Counted from the first letter of the stretch, positions 36,861 to 45,481 are shown. The stretch: 64,000 bases of DNA from Trichormus sp. M33_DOE_039 (GCA_015296085.1 DVDT01000004.1:186001-250000), one strand, 5' to 3'. Translations and numbers: made by a program. Notes: a model not told the origin generated them from the sequence alone.

Positions 36861-36989
36861 CAGTCTCAATGAAACAAGTTTCACAGCCAAGCATGAAAGT
36901 TCGGTGTGGGCTGAGCTATATAGATACATATCTAAGTAGCACTTTCTAGACAGTCCCGATGAAGCAAGTTTCACAGTCAAACATGAAAG
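36861..36989. repeat. Two 39-base direct repeats, 90-base period
   Basis: Units begin CAGTC(T/C)C(A/G)ATGAA and contain CAAGTTTCACAG and CATGAAAG; by eye they agree at 34 of 39 positions. Not a CRISPR array: only two units, diverged, and the interval is longer than a spacer. Confidence 0.7.
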
Positions 36990-37089
36990 ATGTCTTTCTC
37001 CCCCTGCTTGCTACTCCCGCTCTTTCAAGTCAGGAGTCAGCTATGTATGTATCCTGCCCTCTGCCTCCTGTATTCTTGAAGCTACGCTA

Positions 37090-37161
37090 ACACCAGTACC
37101 CTACGGCGGGAAACGGCCCTACAAGGCTGGATTCACCGCAACGTACTGCCTCCCGAATGCC
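37090..37161 (-). repeat. Dispersed repeat element, copy near the hydrolase gene
   Basis: It contains CACCAGTACCCTACGGCGGG, GGCTGGATTCACCGCAACG and CTGCCTCCCGAATGCCC. Nearly the reverse complement of 63557-63633. The upstream ATG of the following gene at 37157 is part of the element. Confidence 0.75.
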
Positions 37162-37186
37162 CTTTTGGAATTTTGGAATTTTTGAA

Positions 37187-37864
37187 ATGCCATTACCTAC
37201 AGTTATTGTGCCAGGATATTTAGAAAGTGCGATCGCTTACTATCCACTGGCAACATATCTCCAAAAACTGGGGTTCCCCACATTCACAGTCCCACTCAGA
37301 CGGCGTGATTGGATACCTACTATTGGCGGTAAACCCATCACACCAATTTTGCGACAACTTGACCTTACCGTTAAACAGGCACTACAGGAATATAACGCTA
37401 CTCAAATCAATTTGATTGGTCACTCGGCTGGTGGTTGGATTTCTCGCATTTACTTAGGAGAACAACCTTATGGTGTGAATATCTGGAATGCTCACCCGTT
37501 AGTTGCGACTCTCGTAACTCTAGGTACACCCCACATTAGCCAAGAACGCTGGACACGTAGGAATTTGGATTTTGTGAATCATAACTATCCTGGTGCTTTT
37601 TATCAAAATGTCCGTTACGTTTGCGTTGCTGGTCAAACGGTTTTCGGAGAAAGGCGACGCGGTAGTTGGTTAGCTTACAGCAGTTATCAGTTAACTTGTG
37701 GAAAAGGTAATACCTGGGGCGACGGGATCACACCCATTGCATCTGCTCACTTAGCTGGTGCAGAAAATCTGATAATTGAAGGTGTGAGACATTCTCCTAG
37801 AAGTCCCGGTATTTGGTATGGTTCGCCAGAAAAGTTACAGATTTGGGGACAGTATTTACTTTGA
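37187..37864 (+). CDS. Lipase-like alpha/beta hydrolase
   Basis: A 225-residue hydrolase. It starts MPLPTVIVPGYLESAIAYYPL, with an oxyanion-type VPGY, and has the nucleophile elbow INLIGHSAGGWISRIYLGE with Ser in GHSAG. A likely catalytic His is in EGVRHSPRSPG near the end, and an Asp in WGDGITPI. It is related to plant and cyanobacterial triacylglycerol-lipase-like proteins; the substrate is unknown. The start at 37187 is preferred, because the ATG at 37157 lies in a repeat element. Confidence 0.82.
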   Translation: MPLPTVIVPGYLESAIAYYPLATYLQKLGFPTFTVPLRRRDWIPTIGGKPITPILRQLDLTVKQALQEYNATQINLIGHSAGGWISRIYLGEQPYGVNIWNAHPLVATLVTLGTPHISQERWTRRNLDFVNHNYPGAFYQNVRYVCVAGQTVFGERRRGSWLAYSSYQLTCGKGNTWGDGITPIASAHLAGAENLIIEGVRHSPRSPGIWYGSPEKLQIWGQYLL

Positions 37865-37964
37865 AAAAGTATATTTTTTACTAAAGAAATATAGATATAT
37901 TTATAAAACTTAGTTATATTGTAATAAAAATACATAATTAATCCAATAACAGGAGGGGTGAACC

Positions 37965-38597
37965 ATGCAAAGCACCCAGTTTGATAGGATTTTGCGGCGA
38001 ATAGCAACGATATTATCGGTCGTGATTCTTTCCCTGTGCCTGATTTATGTCTCTACCGGAATTTTATTGTCTTTCTACTACGAACCCACAGCAGGCGGGG
38101 CTTATAACTCTTTGAGAATGATTGATACCGAAGTCGCCTATGGTTGGTTATTCCATAGAGCGCATGATATTGCAGGTAACACCATGATTGCGATCGCTCT
38201 CATGCAAATTGTGGTGATGTTCTTAGGGCGGCAATTTCGCCGGAGTTGGCTATTTGCTTGGGTCAGCTGCATTTTATTTACCCTTAGCGCGATCGGTCTC
38301 GATTGGACAGCGATGATCCTCGATTGGACTCAAGAAGGCTATTGGCGATTTAACATTGAGCTAGGCAATATCCAAGCCATTCCTGTAATTGGTACGCAAT
38401 TGCGCGATATCTTAACAGGCGGTGGCGCAATTAGCAGTATTACTGTTGAACATTTATATACCCTCCACAGCTACATCATTTCCCTAGCTGCGATTACTTT
38501 AGCGGTGTTGCATTTTGCGGCTTTAATGTGGCAAGAACGGCAAATGTATGCAGAAGGGCAAACTCAACTAGCAGGTACATCACTAGCAGAAAGTTGA
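37965..38597 (+). CDS. Cytochrome b6-like four-helix membrane protein
   Basis: A 210-residue protein with four membrane helices (about 14-38, 62-88, 95-120, 167-190), like the N-terminal domain of cytochrome b/b6. Helix B keeps the first ligand as H67 (FHRAHD) and helix D keeps both, H168 (LYTLHSY) and H183 (AVLHFAALM), 15 apart as in b6. The fourth ligand, 14 residues after H67, is Gln81. So one b heme has both His ligands and the other only one. It has an AGGAGGGG ribosome site. It stands alone, with no Rieske or petD gene near. It is too diverged to be petB itself. The partner and role are unknown. Confidence 0.8.
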   Translation: MQSTQFDRILRRIATILSVVILSLCLIYVSTGILLSFYYEPTAGGAYNSLRMIDTEVAYGWLFHRAHDIAGNTMIAIALMQIVVMFLGRQFRRSWLFAWVSCILFTLSAIGLDWTAMILDWTQEGYWRFNIELGNIQAIPVIGTQLRDILTGGGAISSITVEHLYTLHSYIISLAAITLAVLHFAALMWQERQMYAEGQTQLAGTSLAES

Positions 38598-40483
38598 GGT
38601 ACTTTTACCAAAGGCGTGTCTTCTAACTCTGGTAATTTTTCCAAAACTAGTGGTGTAGATTGACTAGCACCTGATAAGCGTTTTAATAAATTCGGTCTGG
38701 GGTCATGTAACAGATAGATAATGCGATCGCCTATTTCCCATTCCTGGTTAGCTGGCGTAATCTGTAGACGTTCTTCTCGTTCTACCAACAACGGTATTAA
38801 TGCTCCAGTCCGAATTTTCTCTTGGATACGTTCCTGTTGGGTGACAAATTCCGCTTCATTGAGTGTAGTTGTACCTAACTTCACCCGCCCATCATTGAGA
38901 TACTCATTCCAAGTTTTAATTGCCAAGTCTGAAACGAAAGCCTGATTAACTTTTGTATTAGCCGAATTATTGGCTTGGGGATCACGGGGAAAGACTGCTA
39001 AAACCCTTGGTGGATGAAATTCCTCAGATGCACGTTGAGCTAAAACAAAATTTACCTCTCCATTATTAGTCATCGCCAAGAACGTCCCCATTGACGCTAG
39101 CCCCGCTTCTTCTAACACCTCTGCATCCAGCGCACTGCTAGCAATTACCCTGATATTTTGAGCTTCAGCTTGACTCAAATATTCTGGTTCAGTATCGATG
39201 AGGACAACATTTTCCCCTCTTTCTTGAAAGAAGCGGGCAATTAAGAGACTTAACGGATTACAACCCACAATCACCGCTCCTGTAGCTTCTTGAGAGGTGA
39301 TTTGCAAGCATCTAGCAATCCAGCCAGCTGTCAGTCCTTGACACACCACTGTCATGATAATTGTCAGGAAGACCAAAGCTTTAATTGCATCACCACCGTT
39401 GATGCCATGCTTAGTCAGCAAAATCGCAAATAAAGAAGCAACGGAAGCCGAGACAATCCCCCTAGGTGCAACCCAACTTAAAAATAACTTTTGTCGCCAA
39501 TTAAGGTTACTATTCCAAGTACACAACAGGATATTAACGGGGCGAACAACAAACATTAATACCAAAACAGTAAATAAACTGCCCCAACCCAAAGCCAACA
39601 CACTGGCAATGGATAAATCAGCCGCTAGCAGAATAAACAGAACCGAAACGCTCAAAATGGTCAATTGACCTTTGAAGCTACGCAACAGGCGTTCCTCTGG
39701 CACAGAAGAGTTAGCAAAGACAGCCCCAGCCACCACGGTAGTCATAACCCCTGATTCAGTGCGAATCATCTGCGCCAAGGTAAACAGACCCCATAACACC
39801 GCCAACACTACCAAGTTTTTCAACTCAATGGATAAGAAATTGGCGCGCTTGAAAATCAAACTCATCACATAACCGCCGACAGCACCAATCGCCGCACCAA
39901 CACCCAAGCGCATGACTAACCCGACAATAGCGTTGATGGGGTCAGCGTCACCGTTGACAATCGTATCCAGCACCACAAAGGCAAGAATCGCACCGACGGG
40001 ATCGATGAGTACGCCTTCACCTTCCAGTAGCGTTGCGACTTGGCGGTCTACATTGATTTGTTTGAGTAGAGGGCCGATCACCGTTGGCCCTGTCACCACG
40101 ACTATAGAAGCGTAAAGAAAGGCGATATTCCAAGGGAACTCACCCAACCAGTGAGCCGCCATACTCCCACCAATCAACGTCACCAAAGTTCCCAAAGTGA
40201 CGAGTAATTGCAGGCTTAAGGAAACTCTACCCAACTCTCGTAAATCGAGGTTTAGTCCACCTTCAAACAGAATAATTGCCGTTGCTAGAGCAACAATCAC
40301 TTCCAGCCCTGTGCCAAGTAATTGGGGATGTAATACCCCAATGCCATCAGAACCCAGGAAAATCCCCAAGAGCAATAGCAGGACGATGCTGGGTACACGA
40401 AAATATGCAGCCAACACCTGGGCGCTAATACCGGCAACGACCGTGATCACCATCTGTAGGGTGACTTGAAAAGATGCTTCCAT
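38564..40483 (-). CDS. CPA1-type cation/proton antiporter with TrkA-N domain
   Basis: A 639-residue protein. The membrane part (about 1-400) has some 12 helices and the ion-path signatures ILFEGGLNLDL, VVTGPTVIGPLL and LLEGEGVLIDPVGAILAF. It is followed by a cytoplasmic Rossmann-like TrkA-N domain (about 400-530, GAVIVGCNPLSLLIARFFQE and VVLIDTEP) and a short TrkA-C-like region. It would exchange sodium or potassium for protons under control of a nucleotide bound to the TrkA part. Its end overlaps the end of the convergent cytochrome b-like gene by 34 bases. ATG start. Confidence 0.92.
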   Translation of the reverse strand: MEASFQVTLQMVITVVAGISAQVLAAYFRVPSIVLLLLLGIFLGSDGIGVLHPQLLGTGLEVIVALATAIILFEGGLNLDLRELGRVSLSLQLLVTLGTLVTLIGGSMAAHWLGEFPWNIAFLYASIVVVTGPTVIGPLLKQINVDRQVATLLEGEGVLIDPVGAILAFVVLDTIVNGDADPINAIVGLVMRLGVGAAIGAVGGYVMSLIFKRANFLSIELKNLVVLAVLWGLFTLAQMIRTESGVMTTVVAGAVFANSSVPEERLLRSFKGQLTILSVSVLFILLAADLSIASVLALGWGSLFTVLVLMFVVRPVNILLCTWNSNLNWRQKLFLSWVAPRGIVSASVASLFAILLTKHGINGGDAIKALVFLTIIMTVVCQGLTAGWIARCLQITSQEATGAVIVGCNPLSLLIARFFQERGENVVLIDTEPEYLSQAEAQNIRVIASSALDAEVLEEAGLASMGTFLAMTNNGEVNFVLAQRASEEFHPPRVLAVFPRDPQANNSANTKVNQAFVSDLAIKTWNEYLNDGRVKLGTTTLNEAEFVTQQERIQEKIRTGALIPLLVEREERLQITPANQEWEIGDRIIYLLHDPRPNLLKRLSGASQSTPLVLEKLPELEDTPLVKVPQLSASDVPAS

Positions 40484-40946
40484 GCTATGGATTTTGAGCG
40501 ATGTATTTCAAAATCTTTTGTAAAGAAAAATGAATATTCACTTTACAGGGTACAACATTAGTCCATAGTTCCCTCGTGAACTTCAGAGTTTTTTTCATAC
40601 GTAGTCTTCCACAATACTCTATTTCTCGCTATATTGGCGACCCAATATGACAATTTACCGATAACTGACATAGCTTTTTGAGTATTAAACACCAAAAAAA
40701 ATACAACTGTTGATAGATGTGAATGATCGGCTTGTTTAAAAATGTTCACTGTGTACTAGAGAAGGGTGTAGGGGTAAGACTGTATTTATAGAATTTGGTT
40801 GTGGGGTTTTCTCTGGAGTAACTTAGCTCTAAATTGCTGCGAAAAGCAGGACTAAAGTCCTGATTACGAACCTCAAAAATTTTTTTCGCCAAATCTATTG
40901 ACATCCTCTGGAAAATCCGTTAATTTATAAAAGGTCTGAGGTTGAT
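40484..40946. other. Gap upstream of tRNA-Glu
   Basis: About 460 bases. It contains copy 2 of the 25-base element CAGGACTAAA...TACGAAC at 40847-40871, here with an internal AGGACT-AA-AGTCCT palindrome. A 63-codon minus-strand frame (40558-40749) has no signs of a gene. The tRNA promoter must lie near 40900. Confidence 0.5.
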
Positions 40947-41019
40947 GCCCCCATCGTCTAGAGGCCTAGGACACCTCCCTTTCACGGAGGTAACGGGGAT
41001 TCGAATTCCCCTGGGGGTA
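40947..41019 (+). tRNA. tRNA-Glu (anticodon TTC)
   Basis: A 73-base cloverleaf. The acceptor stem GCCCCCA/TGGGGGT ends in a discriminator A; the anticodon stem-loop CCTCC-CTTTCAC-GGAGG has anticodon TTC; the T stem GGGGA/TCCCC holds the loop TTCGAAT. CCA is not encoded. It is very like the chloroplast tRNA-Glu. In cyanobacteria this tRNA also supplies glutamate for the C5 pathway to chlorophyll and heme. Confidence 0.97.
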
Positions 41020-41070
41020 CTAAAATAAACTAAAGAGATTGAAAAATCTCGCCTATATTTAAAAGTTAAT

Positions 41071-41094
41071 GCCTACTGCCTATGGACAGTAGGC
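41071..41094. terminator. Terminator hairpin after tRNA-Glu
   Basis: GCCTACTG and CAGTAGGC pair perfectly around an 8-base loop, followed by ACTAATTTTTTTA on the plus strand. The convergent SRPBCC gene ends ten bases on, so it may serve both directions. Confidence 0.75.
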
Positions 41095-41103
41095 ACTAAT
41101 TTT

Positions 41104-41694
41104 TTAGGGATGAAGATTGGCTAGATAATTAACTCGCTGGTAAATTGCCAGCAAATTAGACCTGAGATCATTGCCTAGACGATTTTCAATGATGGACACA
41201 GGCATAGTCAATTTTGGCCAAATCTGGATGCTGTAGCAGAGATTAGTCCCTATCGATTCACTAAGGGTGTGAGGCTCTAGACACCAATAACCGGAGAAGC
41301 CTTTAAAATCCCCCTCTACCATTTGGAAGTTGATTTTTGAGGGGAAATACTCCTGTAAATCTAGAACTACACGAGCGCAAAAGTTGACATTGAGGAAACG
41401 CTGAGATCCGATTTGTTCAAGTCGAATACCGCCTTCAGGATGCTGTAGAAGACGGCTTTTGGTCAGGTTAGGAATGAAATCGGCTAAAGTTTCGTAGTCT
41501 GTCAACACCTTCCAGACTCGTTCTACTGAATGCGGAATGTGAACTGTAGCCGTAATTTGCCGTTGTCGCTCGGCGATTTTAGCGATTTGGACTTCTACTA
41601 GTGGTAAATCAGCTTGATCAGCCACTGAACTCGATTCAGGCTCTTGACGGGGATCGAGTTCAAAATCTTCTGTAGTTGTTTTTTGGTTAGTCAC
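41104..41694 (-). CDS. SRPBCC (polyketide cyclase/START-like) protein
   Basis: A 196-residue protein with the helix-grip fold of SRPBCC: QITATVHIPHSVERVWKVLTDYETLADFIPNL is the standard opening, then beta strands and a C-terminal helix (RLGNDLRSNLLAIYQRVN). The N-terminal 30 residues are acidic and disordered. The fold binds a hydrophobic ligand; which one cannot be told. It overlaps the end of the upstream kinase-like gene by eight bases, so they form an operon and may work together. Confidence 0.82.
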   Translation of the reverse strand: MTNQKTTTEDFELDPRQEPESSSVADQADLPLVEVQIAKIAERQRQITATVHIPHSVERVWKVLTDYETLADFIPNLTKSRLLQHPEGGIRLEQIGSQRFLNVNFCARVVLDLQEYFPSKINFQMVEGDFKGFSGYWCLEPHTLSESIGTNLCYSIQIWPKLTMPVSIIENRLGNDLRSNLLAIYQRVNYLANLHP

Positions 41695-43726
41695 TTTCAG
41701 AATATGGTTTGCTGTCGTCAGAAAACTGGGGCAGAGTCAGGGTGAAGCAGATTTCGCTGAGTTGAGAATTAGGAATAGGAATGCTCTCAACGGCGATCGC
41801 TCCGTTTAAATGCTGCACTAAGGATTTCACTAAAGCGAGTCCTAAGCCAGTACCTGGTGTCCAACGACCTCCTCTACCGCGACGAAACCTATCAAAGATA
41901 TAGGTCGCCTCTTCTTGGGAGATGCCACGTCCTGTGTTAGTCACTTTGATCATAACTTGATCAACTAGCTGATTAACTTGGTGACTGGCGTGCAGGTGAA
42001 TAATCGTATTCCGCTCTGAGTATGTATACGCATTATTTAATAACTCTTGCAGAATTCTGTCAAAACTTTCTAGTTCAGTTTGGAGTTTTAATGGTTTTTG
42101 AGGTATGTCTAAATCAATGCTTAATCCTTTTTCTGTGAGCTTTTTACTCAAAAGCTCGCTTAATTCTTGAATTCTGGTGTTAACATTCAAGTTTTCATAG
42201 CGTGGCGGTTCTTGTTGAGTCTCTAGTTTTTGCAGAGTCAGCAAGTCATTAATTAAGTTGATTTCTTTAGAACACTCTTTTTCTAGAATCTCTAAGTATC
42301 TACCTTGACGTTCAGGTGTGATCCCTGGTAAGCGTAAATTCTTGATGGACATCATCATATTCGTCAGAGGGTAGCGCAGGCGATCGCTGATGTTGCTCAT
42401 AAATTCGTCTTTGAGCTGGTTCAACTCCCGCAATTGCTCTACATATTGCCTGGTTCTTTCGTGCAGTTTGGCTTGTAGTTCCAGGCTGCTTTGGAGCTTG
42501 GCTGTGCGCTCATCTACTAAAGTCTGAACTTGTCGTAGTGTTTTTGATTGAATAATGGCGTTGCTGACTTGAGCGCAGACCATTTCTACCAAATTCAATT
42601 CTGCTAATTGCCAGTCGCGAGCTACTGCTTGCTGAAGCACTAAAAAACCGAGGATTCTACCTTGATTTTCTAATGGCATTAACAGTACAGCTGGTAGTTT
42701 TGTAATGGCAAACAACGGCGCAACCGTTGCCATATCCGGTACATCTGTGTAGTCATTGATAATGACTGGCTTTCCCCCCTCGGTGAAAGCTCGCTGACAC
42801 AAGGCACATTCAGCCAAAGCAAAAGATTGATTTAAAGACTCTGTTTTATTGGGATTTTCCCGACACCATTCACCGATCACATCGGCTTTAGCTTGAGGAA
42901 TTTGTTTTTTATTAGTACTTCTAAATAATGGATCTGTATATTTGAGGAGGATTAATAAACCCCGGTCTGCTTGTAAAGATTCGGCAGTAGATGCTATGGC
43001 TAGTTGGAGCATTTGATTTAACTCCAAGTTACTCCGACTTAGTATAGTTAGTTGTTTGATTAAACTTTGATGCTGATTGCTTTTTTGTAGGTATTGCTGC
43101 TGACTAGAAATTAACTGTGCTTGGGTGACTTGAGAAAAAGCGATCGCACAAGATGAGGCGATCATTTTGAGGACTTGTTTTTCCTCATCCCCCCAATCAT
43201 AGGATTGAAATCGGATCAGATTCACCACACCATTATTTTGTCCTCCAAAGCGGGTAGGAATTGCTAATACCGATTTGATAGGCAATGGCAATTGTTGACA
43301 CCCAATGACCAAACTATTACGAATCGTAGCAATATCCTCAATCGTGAAAGGTTCGGTAGCGCATTGCAGCACTAACTGTTCCACAGAGAATAGTTCATCC
43401 GGCTGAGGCATTCCTAGATATTCATCAGCACACCAACTAGCCGTTGTTGCTGCCGTTGAATCCTCATTTGTCACTGTAACTAAGCAGCAACAATCTACAT
43501 TGGTGGCTATGCCTATCAGTTTGGCAATTTCTGGCAGCATCAATGCTGTCGATGGACTACTAGCAATGATGTGATTAATCTTTTGCACCAACTTGTGGGC
43601 TGTTTCTTCCTGATGCTGCATCAGTTTGACTGGGTATGGTGTGAGTCGCTCTGGGTCATCGGGGCGTTGTGGTGACACTAGTAAATACTTTTTCATTCCT
43701 GACATATTCTTGAATAATGACCCCAT
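41687..43726 (-). CDS. GAF-domain protein with histidine-kinase-like ATPase, lacking the phospho-His
   Basis: A protein of about 679 residues (ATG at 43726; a TTG at 43795 and an ATG at 43696 are other possible starts). Two GAF domains (N-terminal half) precede a coiled-coil stretch and the dimerisation helix DEFMSNISDRLRYPLTNMM. Where sensor kinases have the phosphorylated His (S-H-E-L-R-x-P-L), this has Asp. The ATPase domain looks intact: N box LLNNAYTYS, G1-like TNTGRGIS, F box YIFDRFRRG and G2 GTGLGLALV. So it may bind ATP but cannot phosphorylate itself at the usual site. It is followed by an overlapping SRPBCC gene. No response regulator is adjacent. Confidence 0.85.
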   Translation of the reverse strand: MGSLFKNMSGMKKYLLVSPQRPDDPERLTPYPVKLMQHQEETAHKLVQKINHIIASSPSTALMLPEIAKLIGIATNVDCCCLVTVTNEDSTAATTASWCADEYLGMPQPDELFSVEQLVLQCATEPFTIEDIATIRNSLVIGCQQLPLPIKSVLAIPTRFGGQNNGVVNLIRFQSYDWGDEEKQVLKMIASSCAIAFSQVTQAQLISSQQQYLQKSNQHQSLIKQLTILSRSNLELNQMLQLAIASTAESLQADRGLLILLKYTDPLFRSTNKKQIPQAKADVIGEWCRENPNKTESLNQSFALAECALCQRAFTEGGKPVIINDYTDVPDMATVAPLFAITKLPAVLLMPLENQGRILGFLVLQQAVARDWQLAELNLVEMVCAQVSNAIIQSKTLRQVQTLVDERTAKLQSSLELQAKLHERTRQYVEQLRELNQLKDEFMSNISDRLRYPLTNMMMSIKNLRLPGITPERQGRYLEILEKECSKEINLINDLLTLQKLETQQEPPRYENLNVNTRIQELSELLSKKLTEKGLSIDLDIPQKPLKLQTELESFDRILQELLNNAYTYSERNTIIHLHASHQVNQLVDQVMIKVTNTGRGISQEEATYIFDRFRRGRGGRWTPGTGLGLALVKSLVQHLNGAIAVESIPIPNSQLSEICFTLTLPQFSDDSKPYSESD

Positions 43727-44458
43727 TTTTTTTGCACCCAACTTTGTGGCATATTGTTCACCGTTAGTCGTGTTGCTATACCGGATGGATGGCAAATCTT
43801 ACTTCAAGATTTTCTATCATTCTGTTATAGCCCCTTTATTTTATAGATGACCAAGTTTCAGTATATTAAGCTAATTTATACATGGTCATAAAAATATGCA
43901 AAATTGTTGAGAATACTTAATCTAACTTATGTTTCAGGGATCTGATTCTACCCATTAATCACTTTTGCTTTACCATATCTTGTTGGGAACTATACTTAAA
44001 CCGTGATTTCTCTGGATTTGCGACCACAACTTCATATTGCTTCACCGCATTACTACTGTTGCGACACACATCTTTAGCTAATATCGCTTTGATCAAAGCT
44101 TACTTAGACTAGTTAAATACTGATGCTGTACTGATGGTATTAAAATCAGGGAAACACTCTTATGCTTAGGTGACAGAGAAAAATACTAATCACTGACACA
44201 GCTTAAAGCTAAAAATACATACTATATAGTCTTTAATTTATTGAATTAAAAATATTTACTTGTCAAGTCATAAACATAAATTTTTTTTGCCAGCGACCCA
44301 CAGGTAACTCATCACCTTGATGAATGCTGAGTTTTCTTAACAGAGCGAAACGTGAGCAGCGTCCTGAATGAAAAACTTCCAAGGTAGGGTAGAGAATGGT
44401 GAATACAGCTTAGTTGTTTTCCAAACAGCAACTAAGCTGTATTCACCCCCATACCAAA
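43727..44458. other. Long gap between kinase-like gene and the RHH-like gene
   Basis: About 730 AT-rich bases. The only clear structure is the perfect inverted repeat at 44399-44446. No gene, RNA or repeat family was recognised in 43800-44390. Confidence 0.5.
44399..44446. repeat. Perfect 18-bp inverted repeat
   Basis: GTGAATACAGCTTAGTTG and CAACTAAGCTGTATTCAC pair without mismatch around a 12-base loop, starting 12 bases after the stop of the minus-strand gene at 44459. No T run follows on either side; it may be a stability hairpin or a small mobile element remnant. Confidence 0.8.
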
Positions 44459-44794
44459 CTATCCTGCTAAACTCTCGACACTGAGAGGAACCATATCGCC
44501 ATTTCTCGTGAGTCCTAACAACATGGGTTGTTGGGGTTGAATGAGTTGACCTGTAAGTACACAACGTTCTTCTTGTTGCGCTGTCGCGGTTATACTAGCC
44601 CGAATATCCGCTCGTGAAAATCGCGGTTTCCACTCACCAGATTTTTGCTGTACATAATTCCAGAGAATATCTCTGATCAGGGCTTGATACCCCTGATTGC
44701 CAGCAATTTCTTTAAGTTTCTCTTTGAGTTCTCGCTCCAAGCGAATGCTAGTAACTTCCATATCGGTAGTTGGGGTGCGAGTAATAGTGTGCAT
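44459..44794 (-). CDS. Small putative ribbon-helix-helix type protein
   Basis: A 111-residue protein. The N-terminal part (MEVTSIRLERELKEKLKEIAGNQGYQALIRDILWNYV) has the pattern of a CopG/Arc ribbon-helix-helix: a short strand, then two helices. The C-terminal part has VLTGQLIQPQQPMLLGL and a closing VPLSVESLAG. The ATG at 44794 has a strong AAGGAG site, which decides the start. It could be a DNA-binding regulator or an antitoxin, but no toxin gene is adjacent on the same strand. Inference from pattern only. Confidence 0.65.
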   Translation of the reverse strand: MHTITRTPTTDMEVTSIRLERELKEKLKEIAGNQGYQALIRDILWNYVQQKSGEWKPRFSRADIRASITATAQQEERCVLTGQLIQPQQPMLLGLTRNGDMVPLSVESLAG

Positions 44795-44865
44795 GACTTT
44801 TTCTCCTTTAAAGTATGGACAGGATAGTAATACAAGTGTAGTATGTTTAAAGGAATGTTCAATAG

Positions 44866-45114
44866 GTGAAATTTTCTGTGAAATCCATTTACCCCATCTC
44901 TACTTTCTGGCACGCAACCAACTATCGATTTAGTTGGGAATTAGGTGCTGTGGAAGTGGAGTATTTATTTATGGGTGATGGTAGCCACAAGCAAGAGCAA
45001 ATCACAGGGTCAAATTATGACTTTATATCATTCAAGATTGATGGGCTGAATGCCAGACTACAACTAGATATAAGAAGCGGGAGGTACAGACAGAGAAATG
45101 CTGTACCGACATAA
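44866..45114 (+). CDS. Doubtful small hypothetical protein
   Basis: An 82-codon frame starting at GTG with no clear ribosome binding site. It reads MKFSVKSIYPISTFWHATN, then FSWELGAVEVEYLFMGDGSHKQE and FISFKIDGLNARLQLDIRS. The alternation of polar and apolar residues looks protein-like, but no family is recognised. A strong terminator follows, which mildly supports transcription. Confidence 0.35.
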   Translation: MKFSVKSIYPISTFWHATNYRFSWELGAVEVEYLFMGDGSHKQEQITGSNYDFISFKIDGLNARLQLDIRSGRYRQRNAVPT

Positions 45115-45142
45115 GACCAAAAAACATGATGGTCAATTTTTA

Positions 45143-45178
45143 CCCCCGCTTCACCTAAATCAGAAGCGGGGGTTTTTT
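45143..45178 (+). terminator. Strong rho-independent terminator
   Basis: CCCCCGCTTC and GAAGCGGGGG pair perfectly around a 10-base loop, followed by TTTTTT. It lies 28 bases after the 44866-45114 frame and just before the broken HNH gene. Confidence 0.85.
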
Positions 45179-45194
45179 ATTAAGGAGTGAAGCT

Positions 45195-45465
45195 GTGGCG
45201 ACCGCAAAGCAAGTATTAGAGAAATCTGTGGTGGTTTTTTCCGACAATTACTTACCACTGTGCTGGGTGAATATTAAGCGAGCCATTGTACTGTTAATTA
45301 CTAACACGGTGGGGCGTAGCCCATCGTACCCTGGTTGAAGCAGGTATGCAGTTGTGTCTCAGACCAAAAGCACCTGTTCATCCTGGGGTAGCCTTTGAGT
45401 TCAGCAAAACTTGGCGAGAAAGTGCCACAAAATTTTGGATAGACGTGCAAGCAAACCTGGAATAG
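45195..45465 (+). pseudogene. HNH endonuclease pseudogene with the catalytic middle deleted
   Basis: The first part (GTG at 45195 with AAGGAG at spacing 7, stop at 45336-45338) encodes VVVFSDNYLPLCWVNIKRAIVLLIT, the N-terminus of a larger cyanobacterial HNH endonuclease family. The second part, in another frame, reads RTLVEAGMQLCLRPKAPVHP and on through AFEFSKTW to 45463-45465, which is the C-terminus of the same family (typically ...EAGMxLxxxPKAPxHPxxAF). The intervening CxxC, DHxxP and second CxxC region is missing. The join is at about 45300-45320, around GGGGCGTAGCCCATCG, a repeat-like sequence. The family comparison rests on memory. Confidence 0.65.
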
Positions 45466-45481
45466 CAGGAGAGCATAAGGA

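Larger units (their letters stand above)
36399..37186. other. Long gap with direct repeats and a dispersed element
   Basis: About 790 bases with no convincing gene. It contains two 39-base direct repeats 90 bases apart (36861-36899, 36951-36989) and, at 37090-37161, a dispersed element whose reverse complement recurs at 63557-63633. Frames in this stretch on the minus strand (36735-36980) have no features of a gene. Confidence 0.55.

Noticed and set aside
36735-36980. 81-codon minus-strand ORF
   Set aside because: It runs through the 39-base direct repeats and has no protein-like pattern.
36861-36989. CRISPR array
   Set aside because: Only two diverged units with a 51-base interval and no cas genes.
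40558-40749. 63-codon minus-strand ORF
   Set aside because: No domain, no ribosome site, AT-rich gap composition.
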